DNA from: DAOULT01 sp964646625 | Lineage (GTDB): Bacteria > Chloroflexota > Anaerolineae > CAZYHC01 | Reading direction: 5' to 3' | Length of the DNA stretch: 64,000 nt | Assembly: GCA_964646625.1 (NCBI GenBank) | Contig: CAZYHC010000021.1 | Location: 14,957 to 78,956 of the forward strand | Part shown: positions 38,365-47,015 of the stretch, in pieces | Numbering within the stretch: the first letter of the stretch is position 1 | How the letters are laid out: the number at the start of each line of letters is the position of its first letter | Program-made: the position numbers and the translations under genes | Notes under the pieces: model-generated | The model's input: only the letters and a program-made list of their open reading frames with translations | Database searches by the model: none | What the model was told of the DNA's origin: nothing

Positions 38365-39021
38365 TCACTGTTCGGCTTCTTCCAGCAACACTGGTTCTTC
38401 AAGCGGCACTCTCTGTCCTCTCTCGGAAGGGAGCCAGTTTACCGCCCAGGAGGCACTTTCTCTACTGAGTTCCTGGCGAGTCACCGTGCAAATGAGATGT
38501 TCCAGCAAGAGGTGAATATCTTCCACCTGCTCCATGCAATAGTTGGGCACCAGGATGCAGATGTCCACCACATCCTTCAACTGTCCGCCGTCGAAGCCGG
38601 TAAAGCCAATGGTGATGGCCTCCATCGAGCGCGCCAGGCTGATAGCGTGCAGCACGTTGGCCGAATTGCCGCTGCCGGAAATCCCGATGACCACGTCGCC
38701 CGGCTGGAGGAAGCTGGTCAGTTGCTCGGAGAAGACGCTTTCGTAGCCGGAATCGTTAGCTAAGGCGGAGAAAAGGGGCATGTTGTCCGTCAGGGCCAGG
38801 ACGCGAAGACGCGGCTGGCCCGGCGGGGTTGTATTCTTCGCCAGGTCGCAGGCGAAGTGGGAAGCGGTGGCCGCGCTCCCGCCGTTGCCTAAAATGAAGA
38901 CCTGTTTGCCTGCCTGGCGAGCATATCGGAGGATGGTGATGACTTGTTGAATCCTGTCCAGCGGCAACTGTTCCAGAGTCTCCTTAACCTGCTGTAAATA
39001 TAATTTGATCTCTTCTACCAT
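38365..39021 (-). CDS. gmhA: SIS-domain sugar-phosphate isomerase, GmhA-like
   Basis: 218-residue SIS protein, expected to convert sedoheptulose 7-phosphate to D-glycero-D-manno-heptose 7-phosphate. The phosphosugar loop is FILGNGGSAATASHFACDLA, followed by ISGSGNSANVLHA. The C terminus extends beyond the usual GmhA length (about 195 residues). It is adjacent to a GHMP heptose kinase, which supports the heptose role. GGGGAGG precedes the ATG. A generic SIS function on another sugar cannot be excluded. Confidence 0.83.
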   Translation of the reverse strand: MVEEIKLYLQQVKETLEQLPLDRIQQVITILRYARQAGKQVFILGNGGSAATASHFACDLAKNTTPPGQPRLRVLALTDNMPLFSALANDSGYESVFSEQLTSFLQPGDVVIGISGSGNSANVLHAISLARSMEAITIGFTGFDGGQLKDVVDICILVPNYCMEQVEDIHLLLEHLICTVTRQELSRESASWAVNWLPSERGQRVPLEEPVLLEEAEQ

Positions 39022-39045
39022 TTTCTGATTTGACCTCCCCTGTGT

Positions 39046-40023
39046 TTAGCGGCGGACGTTGAAAATAACTTTGCTGCCCCCCCGTTCCAAATTGAAGGAC
39101 AGTTCCCGCAGGCCGCGCAGGGCGGCGCGCACGGCTGGCTGCTTTTCCGGCGGGCAATAAAGGAGCAGGAAGCCGCCCCCTCCGGCCCCGGTGATCTTGC
39201 CCCCGATGGCCCCTGCCCGACGGGCCGCCTCGTACATGCAGTCGATTTCCTCGTTGGTGACCCTGCTGGCCAGTTGTTTCTTGAGTTGCCAGCCCTGATG
39301 CAACAACTCCCCGAACCCATCAAAATGGCCGTTTTCCAGGCACCGGCGGGCCTCGTAAGCCAGGGCCTTCAACTGGCGCAGAACCTCCAGTCGTTGCTCG
39401 ATATTGGCCTTTTGCTCGGTTAAGATGTCGCTGGAGCGGCGCGTCATGCTGGTGAAGAAGAGCACCAATTGTTGTTCCAGCCCCCACTTGATGGCATCTT
39501 CCAGCTCCACCAACCTGACCTCTACCTGCCCGTTGGCCTTGAACTCCATGAAGCGCAAACCGCCGTAAGCGGCGATGTACTGATCCTGGATGCCGATGGG
39601 CCTGCCCAGGATGTCAATCTCGATCTGGCAGGCCTGGCGAGCTAACTTCTTCGCATCCGCGGCCTGCCCTTTATAGGCATACATGGCGTTGAGCAGGCCG
39701 ACGGTCACCGCGCTGGAGGAGCCCAGGCCCGAACCCTCCGAGGGGATGTCGGCCATGGTGAATATCTCCACGCCGTGAGTGATGCCTGTAATGCGCAGCG
39801 CCTCCCGCACCAGCTCGTGCTGGATCTCGTCCAGGTGCTCGACCAACTCGGTCCTGGTGTAGCCCACTTTGATCCCGTCGTCGAAGCGCTCTTTGATGAT
39901 CACGAAGACGTATTTATCAATAGCCGAGCTCAGCACGCACCCCCCTTCACGAGAGAAAAAATCCTTGAAATCTGTCCCCCCGCCGAAAAGGCTGATGCGG
40001 ATGGGCGTTTGGGTGATTATCAT
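39046..40023 (-). CDS. hddA: GHMP kinase, D-glycero-D-manno-heptose 7-phosphate kinase-like
   Basis: 325 residues. It begins IITQTPIRISLFGGGTD, as in the HddA/fucokinase-like group, has the ATP loop PSEGSGLGSSSAV and the C-terminal GAGGGGFLLLY motif. HddA phosphorylates heptose 7-phosphate at C1, giving the 1,7-bisphosphate on the way to GDP-heptose. Its neighbour is the SIS isomerase and a candidate guanylyltransferase sits at the left edge of the window; the bisphosphate phosphatase is not in the window. It is probably the first gene of the polysaccharide operon. Confidence 0.85.
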   Translation of the reverse strand: MIITQTPIRISLFGGGTDFKDFFSREGGCVLSSAIDKYVFVIIKERFDDGIKVGYTRTELVEHLDEIQHELVREALRITGITHGVEIFTMADIPSEGSGLGSSSAVTVGLLNAMYAYKGQAADAKKLARQACQIEIDILGRPIGIQDQYIAAYGGLRFMEFKANGQVEVRLVELEDAIKWGLEQQLVLFFTSMTRRSSDILTEQKANIEQRLEVLRQLKALAYEARRCLENGHFDGFGELLHQGWQLKKQLASRVTNEEIDCMYEAARRAGAIGGKITGAGGGGFLLLYCPPEKQPAVRAALRGLRELSFNLERGGSKVIFNVRR

Positions 40024-40051
40024 GATTCGTTCTGTCTCCTCTGGCTAACCA

Positions 40052-40083
40052 GGGTGCCTGGCACTCTGGGAGTGTCGGGCCCT
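40052..40083. repeat. Degenerate REP-like GGTGCCTGGCAC palindrome
   Basis: GGGTGCCTGGCACT, a 4-nt loop, then AGTGTCGGGCCC. It shares the GGTGCCTGGCAC arm with the perfect palindrome inside miaB (53493-53526) and resembles the one at its 3' end. It lies between the response regulator stop and the heptose kinase start, and may act as a weak bidirectional stop or processing site. Confidence 0.55.
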
Positions 40084-40130
40084 TCCACAGCGTCTCCACA
40101 CGTTCCATAACGTTCCATTTTGCCGTCTGT

Positions 40131-40814
40131 TCAGCTCGGGCAAAAACGGTACCCTATCCCCCACTCGGTAACCAGGCGGGTGGGAGTTCCGGGGTTCCCT
40201 TCAATCTTTCTACGTAAATTTTGGATATATAAACGCAGGTAATGAACGTCGCCGATGTACTCCTCTCCCCAGACCTGGCTCAAGATGGCCTCATGGGATA
40301 CGACCTGGCCTGCCTTCTGCACCAGACAGGCCAGCACCGAAAACTCAGTAGGAGTCAGGGTTACCGGCTTTCCACGGACAGTGACCTGATGATGGTCGAA
40401 ATTCAGGGTCAAATCTCTATCAGCATATACAGTGGGGCGCTTATAGCCCTTGAATATTTTATAACGGCGCAAGCGAGCCTCCACTCTGGCTATCAGTTCC
40501 ATTATGCCAAAGGGCTTGGTGACGTAATCATCGGCTCCCATTTGGAAGCCCTTGAGCTTTTCGTGGGCCAGGGTGGTGAGAATAATGATGGGCACATCGG
40601 AAAGCTGCCTTATACGGCCACAGATTTCCCAGCCATCCATCTCTGTCAGGCCAATATCCAGAAGGACCAGGGCAGGACGATGCCTGTACAACTGCCGCAG
40701 CCCCTCTCTGCCGTCCGTGGCGACGATGATTTCATAGCCGATTCTCCCCAGGCGGAGCCGCAACAGTTCTTGCAGTTCCCGATCATTATCTATCACCAGG
40801 ATTTTATCCTGCAT
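40131..40814 (-). CDS. OmpR/PhoB-family response regulator
   Basis: 227 residues. The receiver domain (1-115) has acidic residues Asp9 and Asp11, phosphoacceptor Asp53 in VLLDIGLTEMDG, Thr80 and Lys100. The winged-helix DNA-binding domain (about 130-225) has LTPTEFSVLACLVQKAGQVV and LRLYIQNLRRKIEGNPGTP. GAGGAGG precedes the ATG, three bases after the kinase stop. Family members bind head-to-tail half-sites on an 11-bp period. Four promoters in the window, including this operon's own, have such repeats, so it is the best local candidate for their activator; this is inference. Confidence 0.94.
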   Translation of the reverse strand: MQDKILVIDNDRELQELLRLRLGRIGYEIIVATDGREGLRQLYRHRPALVLLDIGLTEMDGWEICGRIRQLSDVPIIILTTLAHEKLKGFQMGADDYVTKPFGIMELIARVEARLRRYKIFKGYKRPTVYADRDLTLNFDHHQVTVRGKPVTLTPTEFSVLACLVQKAGQVVSHEAILSQVWGEEYIGDVHYLRLYIQNLRRKIEGNPGTPTRLVTEWGIGYRFCPS

Positions 40815-40817
40815 CCT

Positions 40818-43271
40818 CTACCTCCTCTTAGGCAGGCTGAAGCTAAAGCACGAACCCTGCCCCACCTCACTCTGCACCCACATCCTCCCCCCGTGAAGCT
40901 TGACCAGCTTCCTGGCGATATAAAGCCCCAGGCCATAGCCGAAAACCTTTTGGGAATCGCTGCTGTCCACCCGGTAGAAGTATTCGAAAACCAATTCCTG
41001 GTGCTCAGGGGGAATGCCCAGCCCTTCATCGATAATGTGGATAAGCACTTCCTCTTCCGTCTCTTCCACCCTGACCGTAATTTGGCTGCCTTCGGGGGAA
41101 TATTTCACGGCGTTATCCACCAACTTGCCCAGGATGATATCAATGTGCTGCTCATCACCTATGACCAGAGAGAGCTTGGCCGGGATTTGAGTGACGAAGC
41201 GATAGGCCGGGGCCTCCAGCTTGAACATATTGATCGTCCCCTCGATTAAGGACGGGAGTTTCACCGCGTCCCAGTGCACTTCCATCTCGCCCGCTTCTAA
41301 CCGGGAGACGACCAATACCTCCTGGATGGCCTTTGTAAGGGAGGCGCTTGCCCCCTGGATGATTTCCAGCATCTCCCGGTAGTCTTCCAATTTGAGGTCG
41401 TATTTCAGCATCAGTTCGGTAGCGGCATTAATTTTACTTAAGGGGGTGAGGAGGCCGTGGGAAACGCTGGAGATAAACTCCGATCTCATCCGTTCCAGCG
41501 TTCTTTCCAGCGAAACGTCACGGAAGACGGCCACGGCGCCAATCACCTGGCCTTCGGGGTCCAGGAGGGGCGCCGCGCTGGTGGTCACGGGGATTTCCTG
41601 CCCATCTCTGCCGATGAGCACTGTACCGGCCTCCAGAGCAACCAGCCGTTCGACCTTGTCCATCGCTTTCCGTACCAGGCAGTCCGTCTGGCACATAAGG
41701 TTGCCGTATTCATCCTGCTCCTGGAGCACCTCGGCACAATTACGGCCCAGCACTTCGCTCTCCTGCCAGCCGGTGATACGTTCAGCTGCCACATTGAAGG
41801 AGAGGATGCGTAACTCCCGATCAACCGTGTACACCCCGTCGGCGATGCTGCGCAAAATTTGTTCTAGCTTGTCCTGCTCTTTCATCCCTATTTCGAAAAG
41901 CCTGGCGTTCTCCAGGGCGACCGCCGTATGATAAGCCAGAACTTGCAGCGGCCGGAGGCTCTCTTCACTAAAGGCGTGGGGGCGGGGACTTTCCAGGTGC
42001 AGGGCACCCAACGCTTTCCCTTCACGGTAGATAGGCACAGTTAACTGAGAACGAACCTCCTCTTCTGACAGGCGCTGGGGGGCGAGGTGCAAATTCACTT
42101 GCCGGGTAGTTATCGTTCTGTAAATGGCTTTTTTAGCCTGTGCGTCTGGCTCATGGTAGGGATAGTCCTGGGTGATCCAGGTCAGGTCTTCCGGTCGTCC
42201 TTCGGTGGTCAAGGCCACGGCCCCCATCTCGGCGTCGGTCATGCGCCGGGCCTGGGTCAACGTCAGTTCGGCTATACTCTCTGGCTGAAGGGTGGTGTTG
42301 AGCTCCTGGGCTATGACCTGGAGGCTGGAGAGTTCTTCCACCCGACGGGCCAGAGCCCGGTTGACCTCGGTATAGAGACGGGAGTTCTCAATAGCCATAG
42401 CCGCATAATCAGCCAGGGCAGAAAGCAAGTGCATGTCTTCTCTGGTGAATCTTTTGTCGGATAGCCGGTTATCTACGCCCAATACCCCGACCACTCTGTC
42501 ACCCACTTTCACCGGCACATTCAATAGGGCTTTGACCAGGTAGTCTTTTCTGATCCTGAACCTTTGCTCCCGATCCAGCCGGTTAAACAGAATGGGTTTC
42601 CCCGTCCTCACCACCCGGCCGGGGACGCTATCTTCCACTTTCAGTTTGAAATCCCTGGTGCACTTCCCTTTCAGGTCGCGAGCGGCCCGCATATGTAAAT
42701 GGCCGTTCCCTTCGTCGAGGAGAAGCAGATAACCTTCTTCCGCGCCGGTGAGCTGCATGGCGGTTTCCACCACCAAATGGTTCAGCGCTTCTTCTGAGTT
42801 CACGAGTGGGATGAGGGCTTTGCCCACGCTGTAGAGAGTGGAGAGTTCTGCCACCCGGCGCTCCATCTGCTGCAGACGTTGCTTTTTTTCTCTCCTGAGC
42901 CGTTCTTCGCACAAAACTCTATCGATAGCCTCCCGCATGGCATCCAATTCAAAAGGCCGAGTGATATAATCGGTCACTCCCAACCGGAGAGCACGTTGCA
43001 CCACCTTTTCCGAACCATAAGCGGTTACCATGATGACCGGTGTGGTGCAACCTCTCTCCCGCAGCGCTTCCAGAACCTCCAGCCCCGACATCTGGGGCAT
43101 TTTCAAATCCAATATAATCAAATCTGCTTTCTCGATCAACGCCTTGTGCAATCCTTCCTCTCCACTGGCGGCCAGGACAGGTATGTAACCATCTGGTTGC
43201 AGCAAATATTCCATCAGGAGTTCCATGTTTTCAGGTCTGTCATCGATAACCAGCACTTTCTCTCCGACCAA
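40818..43271 (-). CDS. Cytosolic hybrid histidine kinase (REC-GAF-GAF-PAS-HisKA-HATPase)
   Basis: About 817 residues with no membrane helix. Domains in order: receiver (about 5-120, phosphoacceptor in LIILDLKMPQMSG), two GAF domains (about 150-295 and 320-470), PAS (about 475-595, YTVDRELRILSFN), HisKA with the phosphoacceptor His in SVSHGLLTPLSK, and HATPase with DEGLGIPPEHQELVFEYFYR and GYGLGLYIARKLVKLHGG. The N-terminal receiver means it may itself be controlled by another kinase. A TTG at 43271 is chosen because AGGAGG sits seven bases before it; the TTG at 43301 has no ribosome site. It pairs with the regulator three bases downstream. Confidence 0.92.
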   Translation of the reverse strand: MVGEKVLVIDDRPENMELLMEYLLQPDGYIPVLAASGEEGLHKALIEKADLIILDLKMPQMSGLEVLEALRERGCTTPVIMVTAYGSEKVVQRALRLGVTDYITRPFELDAMREAIDRVLCEERLRREKKQRLQQMERRVAELSTLYSVGKALIPLVNSEEALNHLVVETAMQLTGAEEGYLLLLDEGNGHLHMRAARDLKGKCTRDFKLKVEDSVPGRVVRTGKPILFNRLDREQRFRIRKDYLVKALLNVPVKVGDRVVGVLGVDNRLSDKRFTREDMHLLSALADYAAMAIENSRLYTEVNRALARRVEELSSLQVIAQELNTTLQPESIAELTLTQARRMTDAEMGAVALTTEGRPEDLTWITQDYPYHEPDAQAKKAIYRTITTRQVNLHLAPQRLSEEEVRSQLTVPIYREGKALGALHLESPRPHAFSEESLRPLQVLAYHTAVALENARLFEIGMKEQDKLEQILRSIADGVYTVDRELRILSFNVAAERITGWQESEVLGRNCAEVLQEQDEYGNLMCQTDCLVRKAMDKVERLVALEAGTVLIGRDGQEIPVTTSAAPLLDPEGQVIGAVAVFRDVSLERTLERMRSEFISSVSHGLLTPLSKINAATELMLKYDLKLEDYREMLEIIQGASASLTKAIQEVLVVSRLEAGEMEVHWDAVKLPSLIEGTINMFKLEAPAYRFVTQIPAKLSLVIGDEQHIDIILGKLVDNAVKYSPEGSQITVRVEETEEEVLIHIIDEGLGIPPEHQELVFEYFYRVDSSDSQKVFGYGLGLYIARKLVKLHGGRMWVQSEVGQGSCFSFSLPKRR

Positions 43272-43360
43272 CTCTCTCTTCCTCCTGATAAGAAATCTCA
43301 AATGATCTTCAGGTAAGCGTTCACAGGGCCAATGGTACCTTAGCAGAAACTACTAACTCG

Positions 43361-43420
43361 ATTATAACATACGAAGGTAAGAATTTCGTAAAAGAGAAGT
43401 TAGAAATGGGTATAAGTTTA
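43361..43420 (-). promoter_or_regulatory. Activator-dependent promoter of the kinase/regulator operon: four 11-bp repeats plus -10
   Basis: Plus-strand units begin at 43377, 43388, 43399 and 43410: GTAAGAATTTC, GTAAAAGAGAA, GTTAGAAATGG, GTATAAGTTTA. On the coding strand the half-sites are TTCTTAC, CTTTTAC, TTCTAAC and CTTATAC. Exactly 10 nt after the first lies a perfect TATAAT (43361-43366). No -35 is present. The predicted start near 43354 gives a leader of about 80 nt to the TTG at 43271. Confidence 0.8.
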
Positions 43421-43438
43421 GAGCACTTTGGGACCATT

Positions 43439-43467
43439 TTCTAACTATTTTCTTGCTATTTTCTTGG
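43439..43467 (+). promoter_or_regulatory. Converging three-unit 11-bp array
   Basis: On the plus strand TTCTAAC, TTCTTGC and TTCTTGG begin at 43439, 43450 and 43461, each separated by TATT, so the period is again 11 bp. It faces the promoter array at 43377-43420 across about 18 bp. No -10 hexamer lies 10 nt after it and no plus-strand gene follows, so it may be an extra operator. Confidence 0.5.
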
Positions 43468-43470
43468 CTG

Positions 43471-43514
43471 AAAACAGGAAGCCCCCGCCTTTTCCGGCAG
43501 GGGCCTACTGTTTT
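43471..43514 (-). terminator. Intrinsic terminator of the ROK kinase gene
   Basis: Nested stem AAAACAG (43471-43477) with CTGTTTT (43508-43514), and GCCCC (43481-43485) with GGGGC (43500-43504), plus an inner GCC/GGC pairing. It lies 47 bp after the ROK stop in the minus direction and ends in a short U-run; it could also act from the other side. Confidence 0.65.
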
Positions 43515-43560
43515 GTTGCAGTCTTCAGATTTAACATGCTGTCAGGTCATTGCTTGCTTA

Positions 43561-44544
43561 CTATGTTCCTCCCATCTCTCCCGAACTGTTCCAGGCCACA
43601 ATCGCAGCCCCCAGGATGCCCACCTCATCGCCCAAAGCAGCGGGGACAATTTCCAATACCTCTGCGGCCTTCGGGTAGGCCCAGCGGCGCACCCCTTTCC
43701 ATACCGCTTCGAAGAAAAGCTCGCCGGCTTTGGAGACCCCGCCGCCGAGCACCACCCGTCGGGGATTAACCAGATTAGCCAGGTTGGCCAGACCGATCCC
43801 CAGATGATAACCGGCATCCTGAAGGATTTTACGGGCCAGGGCATCGCCCTCCTGGGCAGCCTGGGTTACCAGTTCGGCGGTGACGTTTGCCGGGTCTGCT
43901 GCGGCCAGGGTGGTGAGGCGCGTTTCGGCCCCTTCTTCAAGGGCTTGTCGTCCCGCTCGCCCGATGGCCGGCCCCCCGGCAAAGACTTCTACGCAGCCCC
44001 AGCGACCACAACTGCACGCCGGGCCGTTTACATCGATGGTGATGTGCCCTACCTCCCCGGAGACGTTGGCGCAGCCGCGAAAAAGCTCCCCGTTCACCAG
44101 GAGGCCGGCCCCGATGCCCGTGCCCACCGTAACGTAAACCAGGTGGTCAACTCCCTGCCCGGCCCCGAAGTGATATTCAGCCAGGACCGCCGCTTTAACG
44201 TCGTGCTCAATGAAGGTGGGCAGAGAAAGTTTTTGTTCCATGATGGTTTTGAGCGGCACGTCGCGCCAGCCCGTCAGGTTGGGTGGAGAAAGCACCACCC
44301 CGCTTTCATGGTCTAAAGGCCCCGGCGAACAGATGCCCACCGCAGCTACCGGCTTGCTTAACTTCTCCGCTCTGGTCAGGAGGCTCTGAATGCAGTCGGC
44401 CAGGCGTCCCATCACCGCTTCCGGCCCTTCCTCCACCCGCGTCAGCTCCCTGGTACGGGCCAGGATTTCCCCGCCTCGATTAACCAGCCCGGCGGCAATT
44501 TTGGTTGCCCCCAGGTCTACCCCTACGAATAGCTCCTCGCTCAT
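43561..44544 (-). CDS. ROK-family sugar kinase (glucokinase-like)
   Basis: 327 residues. ATP site GVDLGATKIAAGLVN at the N terminus, catalytic region PTFIEHDVKAAVLAEYHFGA (catalytic Asp in EHD) and the zinc motif CSCGRWGCVEVFAGG typical of ROK proteins. It probably phosphorylates glucose or a related hexose using ATP. There is no N-terminal DNA-binding domain, so it is a kinase and not a ROK repressor. A terminator follows it. Confidence 0.92.
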   Translation of the reverse strand: MSEELFVGVDLGATKIAAGLVNRGGEILARTRELTRVEEGPEAVMGRLADCIQSLLTRAEKLSKPVAAVGICSPGPLDHESGVVLSPPNLTGWRDVPLKTIMEQKLSLPTFIEHDVKAAVLAEYHFGAGQGVDHLVYVTVGTGIGAGLLVNGELFRGCANVSGEVGHITIDVNGPACSCGRWGCVEVFAGGPAIGRAGRQALEEGAETRLTTLAAADPANVTAELVTQAAQEGDALARKILQDAGYHLGIGLANLANLVNPRRVVLGGGVSKAGELFFEAVWKGVRRWAYPKAAEVLEIVPAALGDEVGILGAAIVAWNSSGEMGGT

Positions 44545-44610
44545 CTGAACGTTTCCCTCACTGTTACTTTGTTTGTAGCTTTCGGTGACGAGACCTGCCC
44601 TTTCGATTCC

Positions 44611-45078
44611 CTAATCCAGGATGCCCGCTTTGCGCAAAGTCGCCCACCATTTCTCTTCCCAGATCGTGCCGCGCACGAGATCGTTGATCTCCTCGGCCTG
44701 AAGAAGGCGCTCCCAGAAGGTGACGATAAAGGTGATCCGTCGCCAGCGGCGGCTGGGAATGGGTCGGGGGAGACGCTGGAGCGGACCAAGATGTACCTTG
44801 TAATATTCCTGGTCGGCGCGGGGGTGGTCGGATTCATCGGGGAACAGCTCTCGTCTTTTCACCACCTCCCAGGCGGTGGTCAGGGCGTAGTAGTTCACCG
44901 CCCACTTCTCTTCCCCAAAGGCCGCCGTCTGGTAAAAAGCCAGCACCGGCGCGCCGATAGCTCGCTGTGGACACTTCTTCGCCGGGATGCGATACCAACG
45001 CTGGTCGCGGGCGAGGGCGAAATCGCGCCTGTTATTCATTATAGCCACCAGGACGGTGGCGTACCTGTCGGGATACAT
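44611..45078 (-). CDS. Conserved-looking protein of unknown function
   Basis: 155 residues, not assigned to a family. It is rich in Trp, Arg and Tyr. The N-terminal half has NNRRDFALARDQRWYRIP and APVLAFYQTAAFGEEKWAV; the C-terminal half has a basic RRWRRITFIVTFWERLL stretch. No signal peptide or membrane helix is seen. It starts 16 bp after the TIM-barrel gene stop, so the two are probably co-transcribed. The ribosome site is weak (GAGAT), and a second ATG lies at 45039. Confidence 0.75.
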   Translation of the reverse strand: MYPDRYATVLVAIMNNRRDFALARDQRWYRIPAKKCPQRAIGAPVLAFYQTAAFGEEKWAVNYYALTTAWEVVKRRELFPDESDHPRADQEYYKVHLGPLQRLPRPIPSRRWRRITFIVTFWERLLQAEEINDLVRGTIWEEKWWATLRKAGILD

Positions 45079-45094
45079 GATCTTGATCTCAAGT

Positions 45095-46045
45095 TTATGG
45101 TTTGGGTACAGCCAGGTCGTCCGGCCCTGGCTCGGATAGAGTGGCTTCCGGGAAATTTTCCTGGATCAGTTCGTGGACGATCTGGGCGTATTTAACCTTT
45201 TCGCGGGCCCAATCGGCGGTCATCGGTTCGCTGACCCAGGGCTTATACAGGGCTCCAGGGCCGGCAGCGCAGGCCGGGCCGGGCTCAATCTTGTAGTAAC
45301 AGGGAGCGCACACCCGGGCCATTTCCGGGCTGTCGTAGAAACGGTTGAAGCCGCCAAAAGATTCGGCCAGGATGACGTGCAGGTCCATGGGAATGTCAAT
45401 GGCCTGACGAATGGAAGCCAACTGAGGCAGGCTCAGATCGCCCAGCGGGTTGAAAGTGTTGGCCCCTAACATCTCCAGCAGTTTGCCCCCGGCGGCTGAA
45501 GCATGGCCGGCGTAGATGGACACCTTGAAGATCACCTCTGCGGGGATGTCGCCGTTCTTTCTCATCTCGTTCAGGAGCCACATCAGTCCCTCATCGATGA
45601 CCAGGAACCCACGAAAGCCGATCTCGATGCAGGTCATGATATCGGAGATAACGTAACGCAACTGATCGGAGCCCCGGAAACGCAGCCCAGAAAGCCCCCC
45701 TTCAGGAGTGACGAGTTGACGCCCGATGTCCCAGGCGGCGCGAGGGCCCGGCGTCAACACGACCTCCAGGCTGGCCTCGGCGGCCATCTGAGCAAAGTCT
45801 CTGAGCTCCGCCTTGTCTAAAAGAGTAGCCCCCATGACCACAGAGATAACGCGGTGGATGGGGACCTTTCGCCGGTTCATCTCCTCGATGAGAGCCTCCA
45901 GGGTGGAGGGGCGCTCCACCCCCGATACCTCCATGCGATACCAGGCTCCATCGGGGAAACGTTTGGTACTGGTAGGCAGTTCATAAACGTCGCGACCAGG
46001 GATGCCCACCCTCTCCATGGCCGCCGCAACTCTATCCATCTTCAT
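45095..46045 (-). CDS. TIM-barrel protein, possibly U32-peptidase-related
   Basis: 316 residues with an alternating beta-alpha pattern. Segments such as LEVVLTPGPRAAWDIG, GFRGFLVIDEGLMWLLNEM and FNPLGDLSLPQLASIRQAID suggest a barrel, and the C-terminal half has Cys residues in RVCAPCYYKIEPGPACAAG that could bind metal or a cluster. I recall a loose likeness to U32-type proteins but cannot show catalytic residues. GAGGTG lies six bases before the ATG, and a good sigma-70 promoter is present at 46094-46122. Confidence 0.7.
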   Translation of the reverse strand: MKMDRVAAAMERVGIPGRDVYELPTSTKRFPDGAWYRMEVSGVERPSTLEALIEEMNRRKVPIHRVISVVMGATLLDKAELRDFAQMAAEASLEVVLTPGPRAAWDIGRQLVTPEGGLSGLRFRGSDQLRYVISDIMTCIEIGFRGFLVIDEGLMWLLNEMRKNGDIPAEVIFKVSIYAGHASAAGGKLLEMLGANTFNPLGDLSLPQLASIRQAIDIPMDLHVILAESFGGFNRFYDSPEMARVCAPCYYKIEPGPACAAGPGALYKPWVSEPMTADWAREKVKYAQIVHELIQENFPEATLSEPGPDDLAVPKP

Positions 46046-46093
46046 CGATGCACCTCTTTTTTGTTTTCCGGGGGATTCAATCTTTATATCAAT

Positions 46094-46122
46094 ATTATAT
46101 CACGCCCTCAGCGTGCCGTCAA
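46094..46122 (-). promoter_or_regulatory. Sigma-70 promoter of the TIM-barrel gene
   Basis: On the minus strand TTGACG (46117-46122), a 17-bp spacer, then TATAAT (46094-46099). The predicted start near 46087 leaves about 42 nt of leader to the ATG at 46045. It lacks the 11-bp repeats seen at other promoters in the window. Confidence 0.78.
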
Positions 46123-46124
46123 TC

Positions 46125-46937
46125 CTAAAAGGGCAAATCCATAGTTTTGGTCAGGAAAAGCCGCAACAGGTCCATAGCCGTCAGCTCGAAGAAAGTGGCC
46201 ACCAGACCCAGCAGCAGAGGCACAAAAGCCTGGTAAAGAGTGGTAGCCAGGCCCTCCCGCCGGATAATGATGACCACGATCATGGTGTTCACCAGGGTGA
46301 GCATGATCACCACCCCCAGGGTGCTCACCAGGGCTACGGGCCAGAGCAAAGGAGCCCATTGAGTCTGAACGATCAGCACCAGCAGCGCAGCCAAAAATAA
46401 AAGGCCAAACAACTCGCCGAAACCGTTGAGGCTCCTTTCAGCACTAACCCTTTTCCAGAGGGTGAAGTTGAAGACGGGGTAGACGATGAGGCTCAAAGTC
46501 AGCCCGTTGAGGGTGCCTGTGGTCAGGCGCAGAATGTTGTGGGGCTCGTAGAGGTGAGGGGCGTCGGGGAAAAAGTGCATGTAAGAGTTCAGACCATCGA
46601 CGGCCATCAGGACAATGAAGCTCACCAAAACGATAAGCACTCTGGTGGGGGGTAGATTGCCGGCCTTTCTTCGGCCGGCGAGCCACATGGCGGCGAAACC
46701 AAGCATAGCTCCCAGGTAAGTGCCCGAACAACGGGCGCAAAGAGGCAACTGCCGGCCGGCTATAAAATAGGAGTGGTCCGCTATCCTGTGGCAGATGGCG
46801 TAACCAACAAGGTCGGCCTTATCCAGGAAGGATAGGGGCGGAGCAGCCAGGAAAACGATGACAATCACCAGGGCGATGACCATCACGGCCGTAGAGAATC
46901 CGCTTTTCGTTTTGTCCTCTGAGGGGCTTGGAGTCAC
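46125..46937 (-). CDS. DUF2085 integral membrane protein
   Basis: 270 residues, about seven helices. The family signature CHRIADHSYFIAGRQLPLCA followed by RCSGTYLGAM is clear near residue 60; the paired cysteines and histidine may bind metal or heme. The function of DUF2085 is unknown. It lies downstream of rpoD with a gap of 78 bp. Confidence 0.85.
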   Translation of the reverse strand: MTPSPSEDKTKSGFSTAVMVIALVIVIVFLAAPPLSFLDKADLVGYAICHRIADHSYFIAGRQLPLCARCSGTYLGAMLGFAAMWLAGRRKAGNLPPTRVLIVLVSFIVLMAVDGLNSYMHFFPDAPHLYEPHNILRLTTGTLNGLTLSLIVYPVFNFTLWKRVSAERSLNGFGELFGLLFLAALLVLIVQTQWAPLLWPVALVSTLGVVIMLTLVNTMIVVIIIRREGLATTLYQAFVPLLLGLVATFFELTAMDLLRLFLTKTMDLPF

Positions 46938-47015
46938 GACAAAGTTATCCCGATCCAGGGTTGCTTATATACTACCACGAAAACCCCCTAAGGCCAAATT
47001 GCGCTACCAAATCGA

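Noticed and set aside
40092..40115. Ten-base direct repeat TGGAACGTTA/TGGAACGTGT (minus strand) before the heptose kinase
   Set aside because: Only two units, period 10 not 11, and no -10 at the expected distance.
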